A stretch of DNA of 12,247 nt. Source: Oscillospiraceae bacterium (GTDB taxonomy: Bacteria > Bacillota > Clostridia > Oscillospirales > CAG-272). A program made the translations under genes and the position numbers. The first letter of the stretch is position 1. Every line of letters starts with the position of its first letter. Below, piece by piece: positions 7,659 to 12,247 of this stretch. The stretch spans positions 1 to 12,247 of the forward strand of contig WREN01000033.1 in assembly GCA_009779295.1 (NCBI GenBank), read 5' to 3'. Below the pieces are notes generated by a model, which saw only the letters and a list, made by a program, of their open reading frames with translations, ran no database searches and was not told the origin of the DNA.

Positions 7659-8988
7659 TTTCAACAATTTCCTCCGGTTCATACTTAAATTTAATCGCCT
7701 TAATCAAATTTAAAATAAAAAATATAATCGCTGTCATCCAGATAATTTGCAATAACCCGTGTATCATCCAGTATTCAATTTGGAATACTCCGCGTATTAT
7801 CCAGTATTCGCCCCATATTTGCAGGCAGAAGACTTGAAAAATTTTAGAAATAACAGTGAGTATCGAAATTACATATACAATAATTTCATTTATAAATAAT
7901 TTTTTTTGTTTATTTATTTGAGCTTCGTTTAAGTTTTTAAAGTGCTCCTCATATTTTATCAGCATATGATCGCTTATATAAATCTTAAACAAATTTGATT
8001 TCCTGTATATTAAATAAATCAATATTCCGGAACATATAATCGTTAAAATCAATATTAGAATAAACCTGTCCGCCGATCTGAAACTGTAATAAATATCCAT
8101 ATAAAAGTTAAAATTAATTATCCATGTTATTAAAGATATAATTGTATACGCCGCGCTGAAATATATCGCAAGCCAAAGTTTCTGATAATCCTTTCTTAAT
8201 ATATAAAAAGCGGCTATTATAAACAGACCCGCTGCAAAATCCGGTATAAAATCTATTCCGTCAATATAAAAGTCAAAAAGAAATACGATTCCGGCGATAA
8301 ATAATGTTAAAGATACCAAAATACGGCGAATTAAATAAAAATCTTTATTATTTGCGACCAATTCATTATAACCGAAACTCAAACGACCAATAAATTCTTT
8401 ATCCGCTATATAAGCTAAAATATATTTTATTGATACATATAGCCATATAAGCCCCATAACCGTAACGATTACGACATTCGTTAAGAGAAGAAAATTCCCG
8501 ATATCCACTTCGCCGTATGAATATATAGTGCCTTCATAATTTGTCGTCGATATATAATATAATTCCGGTATTAAATTGAATACCGCTCTTATCACCGCAA
8601 ATACAATCAAACATATGCGGGCGTTCGCCGCTTTCTCGCTGTGCAGGCTGCCGGTGTAATTCATCGCGAGGAAATCAAACCCGTCGTATACTTTACCGAT
8701 TACATAAATCATAAGCCACGTTTCAAATATTGAAAAAACGAATATAAACGCGGCGACGAATATCCTGTCACCGGAAAGTAAGACAAATATCAAATATTTT
8801 GATATGCTCATAATTATCAGCCACAATATAGGCTTATAAGCTTTTTTTAATTCCGAAGCCAAATCCGCGATTTTATATATTCCGTAAAATATAAACAGAT
8901 ACCCGATAAAATCCGGAAATACATCTAAAACGCTTATCATCGGATTTAATAAAAATACTAAACCGATTATAATAAACCCTATCCCCAT
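7651..8988 (-). CDS. Polytopic membrane protein of unknown function, two-unit
   Basis: A 445-residue integral membrane protein that I do not recognise as a named family. It is rich in Ile, Phe, Leu and Tyr, with roughly ten or more hydrophobic segments. It seems to be two related halves. Each begins with two hydrophobic segments around a D-x-x-P-D-F motif: D22-VFPDF-IGYL in the first half and D246-FIPDF-AAGL in the second. The first half also matches the upstream 190-residue protein at KAA(N/V)-type and MGLIW segments (119-121 and 178-182). Near the C-terminus an 11-residue unit is repeated (EYWIIRGVFQI, EYWMIHGLLQI; 394-415). The tail EPEEIVEND is acidic. The ATG at 8988 has GGAG 8 nt upstream and follows the previous stop by 5 nt. 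It overlaps the glycosidase gene by 8 nt, so translation is probably coupled. A sensor or transport role cannot be told from the sequence. Confidence 0.8.
   Translation of the reverse strand: MGIGFIIIGLVFLLNPMISVLDVFPDFIGYLFIFYGIYKIADLASELKKAYKPILWLIIMSISKYLIFVLLSGDRIFVAAFIFVFSIFETWLMIYVIGKVYDGFDFLAMNYTGSLHSEKAANARICLIVFAVIRAVFNLIPELYYISTTNYEGTIYSYGEVDIGNFLLLTNVVIVTVMGLIWLYVSIKYILAYIADKEFIGRLSFGYNELVANNKDFYLIRRILVSLTLFIAGIVFLFDFYIDGIDFIPDFAAGLFIIAAFYILRKDYQKLWLAIYFSAAYTIISLITWIINFNFYMDIYYSFRSADRFILILILTIICSGILIYLIYRKSNLFKIYISDHMLIKYEEHFKNLNEAQINKQKKLFINEIIVYVISILTVISKIFQVFCLQIWGEYWIIRGVFQIEYWMIHGLLQIIWMTAIIFFILNLIKAIKFKYEPEEIVEND
7671..7675 (-). promoter_or_regulatory. Ribosome binding site deciding the GH106-like start
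   Basis: GGAGG on the minus strand lies inside the end of the upstream membrane gene. It is 12 nt from ATG 7658 and 6 nt from TTG 7664. It lies downstream of the in-frame ATG at 7682, which has no Shine-Dalgarno sequence of its own. This favours a start at 7658 or 7664 over 7682. Confidence 0.65.
7744..7809 (-). repeat. Two-copy 33-bp in-frame tandem repeat
   Basis: Two adjacent 33-bp copies (7809-7777 and 7776-7744 on the minus strand) differ at 5 positions. They encode EYWIIRGVFQI and EYWMIHGLLQI in the C-terminal part of the 445-residue membrane protein. The spacing is exact and in frame, which suggests a recent local duplication that has kept its coding sense. Confidence 0.8.
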
Positions 8989-8993
8989 ATCCC

Positions 8994-9566
8994 CTACTCC
9001 TTTTTTATTTTATTTTTTTCTTTTTTAGGCATATCTTCATCGCCTTCAAGACATATCCACATGTAACATCGGAATATCATTACGGACGTCAATATTATCC
9101 ATATAAGTCCCATAAATATATATATCCAACCTATATAAACTTTAAATTCATTTGGTATAGGTAAATTCAATTGCAGTATCAAAGAAAACAGCGTGTAAAA
9201 TAACCCGATGTATAAGTTCCGCACCGCCGCTTTCGCGATACTTTCAATTTTAACTTCTCTCGCGAGTTTTTCGATTCCGTTATACAAAAAGTAATGATAA
9301 ACTATAAGAAAAACATTATTTAAAACGCTCACAATCGTATTAATATCCCCGTAATCAAGTTTAAAAAACAGAAACGTATCGTGGATTCCGGCGATTATAA
9401 CAGTCGGAATCAAAAAATATTTTGCGCCGTTAAAATATTTATTATGATGACATAATTTCAACATCGCCGCGAACATTACAAGATATGCTATAAAATCCGG
9501 GAAGATATCGATGCTTTTGCATAAGAACAACAACACATAACCGACAAACAATACACCAAATCTCAT
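8994..9566 (-). CDS. Small polytopic membrane protein of unknown function, single-unit
   Basis: A 190-residue membrane protein with about five or six hydrophobic segments and a Lys-rich, probably cytoplasmic tail (MPKKEKNKIKKE). I do not recognise a named family. It carries D20-IFPDF-IAYL near its N-terminus, matching the motif found twice in the following 445-residue protein. It also shares a MGLIW segment near its last membrane span, so the two look paralogous. I chose ATG 9566 because it overlaps the secA stop as ATGA, a common coupled junction. A GTG at 9596 would add ten residues (LRYERGFRG) that look like out-of-frame SecA tail sequence. The next gene starts 5 nt after its TAG stop. Coupling to secA suggests expression together with the Sec translocase, but no functional link can be shown. 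Confidence 0.78.
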   Translation of the reverse strand: MRFGVLFVGYVLLFLCKSIDIFPDFIAYLVMFAAMLKLCHHNKYFNGAKYFLIPTVIIAGIHDTFLFFKLDYGDINTIVSVLNNVFLIVYHYFLYNGIEKLAREVKIESIAKAAVRNLYIGLFYTLFSLILQLNLPIPNEFKVYIGWIYIFMGLIWIILTSVMIFRCYMWICLEGDEDMPKKEKNKIKKE

Positions 9567-12247
9567 TCCGCGGAATCCTCGCTCATACCGCAGCACTTCT
9601 TATATTTCTTACCGCTGCCGCACGGACATAAATCGTTGCGTCCGGTTTTCTCGCCTTTTACGACGGGAGCGGAAGTCTTCTTTTGCGTTTGTTTGTTTGC
9701 GCCGCTGCCTTCGAATCCTTCGCCAGTAACTTTCGCAACTTCTTTACGTTTGATAGCTTCCGGTTTCGGAACAATTGACAATAACGTCCGCACAGTTTTA
9801 TTGCGGATCTCCTGTATCATTTCGTCAAACATATCCGCACCCTGGATTCTGTATTCATTTACAGGATTGCGCTGCGCGTATGCCTGCAATCCTATACTGT
9901 GCTTCAAATCGTCCATCGCTTCGATATGATCCATCCATTCCCTGTCAACGCAAGTCAGTAATATTGTCCGTTCGATTTCACGCATTTGCCCTGCGCCAAA
10001 AGCTTGATCGAATAATTTTTCTTTATCGGTATAAATTTTTATCGCGCGTTCGTAAAGTAAACCGTTTATTTCATCGGGTTTAATCTTTTTAGCTTCTTCC
10101 GGAGTATATTTAAAATCATTCTCTCCGCATAACAATCCCATGAACTGCGATCTTATTTCGGTGAAATTCCATTCCGGATTTTCATCAGTCGGAGCACAGT
10201 CATTGACAACGGTTTCAACCATTCCGCGCATCATGTTTATAACTTTATCTTTTAAATCGACTCCGTCGAGAACTTCCATACGTTGTTTATAGATAACGTT
10301 ACGCTGCTGATTCATTACGTCGTCGTATGTCAATACGTTCTTACGGCTTTCAAAATGACGACCTTCAAGCTGTTTCTGCGCGTTCTCAATAGAATTAGAT
10401 AATAACCTCGCCTCAATAGGCTGGTCGTCTTCCAATCCCAGTCTGTCCACCATTCCCAATATACGTTCGCTGCCGAACAGACGCATCAAATCGTCGTCAA
10501 GACTCAAGAAGAATCTTGATTCCCCCGGGTCGCCCTGACGCCCCGAACGCCCTCTCAACTGGTTGTCGATACGTCTCGCTTCGTGACGTTCCGTACCGAC
10601 GATAAATAAACCGCCGAGTTCGCAGACTTTGTCATGCAGCGGCTCGATTTCTTTTTTATACTTCGCGAAAAGGTCGCGGTATAATTCACGCGCGTTGATT
10701 AATTCCTCATCGTCCGTCAGAGCGAAACTTATCGCGAAGTTTATAACTTCCTCATCGTAGCCGAGCTTGCGCATTTCCTGCTTTGCTAAAAATTCCGGAT
10801 TGCCTCCGAGAAGAATGTCCGTTCCGCGTCCCGCCATGTTCGTCGAGATCGTGACGTTGCCGATCTTCCCCGCCTGCGCGACTATTTCCGCTTCCTTATC
10901 GTGGAATTTCGCGTTCAATACCGTATGCTCGATACCGGTCAGTTTCAATCTGCGCGATAATTCCTCCGACTTTTCGACCGAAACCGTACCGACCAATACC
11001 GGCTGCCCTTTTATGTGACACTCTTTAATTTGTTCAATGATAGCGTTATATTTTCCGGTTTTGTTTTTGTAAACGACGTCAGGGTGGTCTACCCTTATCA
11101 TCGGCATATTCGTCGGGATTTCCACGACATCCAAATTGTAAATCTCCCTGAACTCCGCGTCTTCGGTGAGAGCCGTACCTGTCATGCCGGAGAGCTTTTT
11201 ATAAAATCTGAAATAATTCTGATACGTAATGCTCGCGACTGTTTTGTTTTCCTTTTCGATATTAACATGTTCTTTCGCTTCGATTGCCTGATGCAAACCG
11301 TCGTTATATTTCCTGCCGGGCATAATACGTCCGGTAAACGTGTCAACAATTAAAACTTTCCCGTCTTTGATGACGTAATCGTCGTCGATATGCATAACGC
11401 CACGCGCTTTGATCGCCTGATTGATATGGTGGGCGATTTCGGCGTTTTCAGCGTCGGATAAATTTTCCAGTTTGAAAAACGATTCCGCTTTAGTGATACC
11501 GTAAGTAGTCAATACTGCCGTCCGCGCCTTTTCGTCAACGATATAATCCGCGAGAATATCGTCGTTGATTTCTTTCGCGTTGATTTCTTTAATGCGGAAT
11601 TCTTTTAATTTACTTACGAATTTTTCCGCTTGTACATAAAGGTCGGTAGGTTTGTCGCCTTCACCGGAGAGAATTAAAGGCGTTCTCGGCTCGTCGATCA
11701 ATATCGAGTCAACCTCGTCAACGATCGCAAAAACATGCCCGCGCTGAACCAACATCTCTTTATAAGTCTTCATGTTGTCGCGCAGATAATCAAATCCGTA
11801 TTCGCTGTTGGTACCATAGGTTATGTCGCAAGCATAAGCCGCTTTTTTATCGGCTTGCGACTGATTGTGGTCAATCAAACCCGTTGACATCCCGAGGAAA
11901 CCGTACACGCGCCCCATCTCCTCGCTTCCGACGCGCGCGAGATACGGGTTGACCGTGACGATATGAACGCCTTCGCCTGTCAGAGCGTTGAGATACGCGG
12001 GAAGCGTGGCGACGAGCGTTTTACCTTCACCCGTTTTCATTTCAGCGACGCGCCCCTGATGCAGCACGATACCGCCGATAAGTTGAACCTTGAACGGGCG
12101 TTTGTTCAGCACTCTGTCTGCGGCTTCGCGGACTGCCGCGAAAGCATACGGGAGTATATCGTCGAGTTTTTCGCCGTTACTGTATTTTTCTTTGAATATT
12201 TCAGTCTGCCCGCGCAATTCTTCGTCGGACATCGCGGAATACTTTCC
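9563..12247 (-). CDS. secA: Protein translocase ATPase SecA, 5'-truncated by window edge
   Basis: This encodes 894 residues of SecA, the motor that drives preproteins through SecYEG at the cytoplasmic face of the membrane. The frame remains open to the window edge, beginning GKYSAMSDEELR. In SecA proteins this lies some 30-40 residues from the N-terminus, so the true start is just outside. Motifs in order: Walker A EMKTGEGKT (near 69-77), DEVDSILIDEPRTPLI (near 177-192), the preprotein-binding region, SGMTGTA, GRGTDILLGGNPEF, and the arginine-finger motif RIDNQLRGRSGRQGD. A long helical region follows. The C-terminus has a SEC-C zinc motif, CPCGSGKKYKKCC (Cys 874, 876, 885, 886), used in binding SecB or the ribosome in other bacteria. 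It ends in a 4-nt ATGA overlap with a membrane-protein gene, unlike the common secA-prfB arrangement. Identity is very secure. Confidence 0.98.
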   Translation of the reverse strand, partial: GKYSAMSDEELRGQTEIFKEKYSNGEKLDDILPYAFAAVREAADRVLNKRPFKVQLIGGIVLHQGRVAEMKTGEGKTLVATLPAYLNALTGEGVHIVTVNPYLARVGSEEMGRVYGFLGMSTGLIDHNQSQADKKAAYACDITYGTNSEYGFDYLRDNMKTYKEMLVQRGHVFAIVDEVDSILIDEPRTPLILSGEGDKPTDLYVQAEKFVSKLKEFRIKEINAKEINDDILADYIVDEKARTAVLTTYGITKAESFFKLENLSDAENAEIAHHINQAIKARGVMHIDDDYVIKDGKVLIVDTFTGRIMPGRKYNDGLHQAIEAKEHVNIEKENKTVASITYQNYFRFYKKLSGMTGTALTEDAEFREIYNLDVVEIPTNMPMIRVDHPDVVYKNKTGKYNAIIEQIKECHIKGQPVLVGTVSVEKSEELSRRLKLTGIEHTVLNAKFHDKEAEIVAQAGKIGNVTISTNMAGRGTDILLGGNPEFLAKQEMRKLGYDEEVINFAISFALTDDEELINARELYRDLFAKYKKEIEPLHDKVCELGGLFIVGTERHEARRIDNQLRGRSGRQGDPGESRFFLSLDDDLMRLFGSERILGMVDRLGLEDDQPIEARLLSNSIENAQKQLEGRHFESRKNVLTYDDVMNQQRNVIYKQRMEVLDGVDLKDKVINMMRGMVETVVNDCAPTDENPEWNFTEIRSQFMGLLCGENDFKYTPEEAKKIKPDEINGLLYERAIKIYTDKEKLFDQAFGAGQMREIERTILLTCVDREWMDHIEAMDDLKHSIGLQAYAQRNPVNEYRIQGADMFDEMIQEIRNKTVRTLLSIVPKPEAIKRKEVAKVTGEGFEGSGANKQTQKKTSAPVVKGEKTGRNDLCPCGSGKKYKKCCGMSEDSAE

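Noticed and set aside
9567..9596. GTG start at 9596 for the small membrane protein
   Set aside because: The ten added residues overlap the SecA zinc-tail coding sequence in another frame and look non-native. ATG 9566 gives an ATGA overlap with the secA stop.
9636..11353. Plus-strand frames opposite secA
   Set aside because: They are shadows of the conserved SecA frame. No domain or start signal supports them.
12230..12232. ATG at 12232 as the secA start
   Set aside because: The frame stays open to the edge and the preceding codons (GKYSA) continue the known SecA N-terminal pattern, so this ATG is an internal Met.

Overview
All genes in this window lie on the minus strand. Read in transcription order, from high to low coordinates, they are: secA (5' end cut by the window edge), two membrane proteins of unknown function, a large GH106-like glycosidase, a sialidase-fold (BNR propeller) protein, a lipoprotein resembling an ABC-transporter substrate-binding protein, a 252-bp non-coding gap, and lon (3' end cut by the window edge). 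The Lon and SecA sequence style, the SEC-C zinc tail of SecA, strong GGAGG-type ribosome binding sites, a lipobox lipoprotein and the kind of glycosidase present all suggest a Gram-positive anaerobe of the Bacillota, most likely an uncultured Clostridia member from a gut-like habitat. That placement is inference. No rRNA, tRNA, mobile element or CRISPR array is visible.

Region 2178-12247 looks like one transcription unit. Each junction is an overlap of 4 or 8 nt or a gap of 3 to 5 nt. secA overlaps the first membrane gene by ATGA, the two membrane genes are 5 nt apart, the second membrane gene overlaps the glycosidase by 8 nt, and the last two junctions are 3-nt gaps. The essential translocase gene thus appears to head an operon of unknown membrane proteins and carbohydrate genes. 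The glycosidase and the propeller protein have no signal peptide and should act in the cytoplasm on imported oligosaccharides. The lipoprotein would capture substrate outside. No permease, ATPase subunit or regulator lies in the window.

The two membrane proteins share an ~200-residue unit marked by a D-x-x-P-D-F motif. It occurs once in the shorter protein and twice in the longer, so three copies lie side by side. The longer protein also carries an 11-residue (33-bp) tandem repeat near its C-terminus.

Region 1926-2177 is the only substantial non-coding stretch. It holds a good minus-strand promoter for lon (TTGATT, 17-bp spacer, TGtTATAAT), a two-part hairpin followed by seven T that should end the upstream operon, and a second promoter-like element (TTTACA, 17-bp spacer, TATAAT) just upstream of that hairpin. 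The second promoter could make a short RNA of about 75-80 nt. No CIRCE or CtsR-type heat-shock operator is visible before lon.
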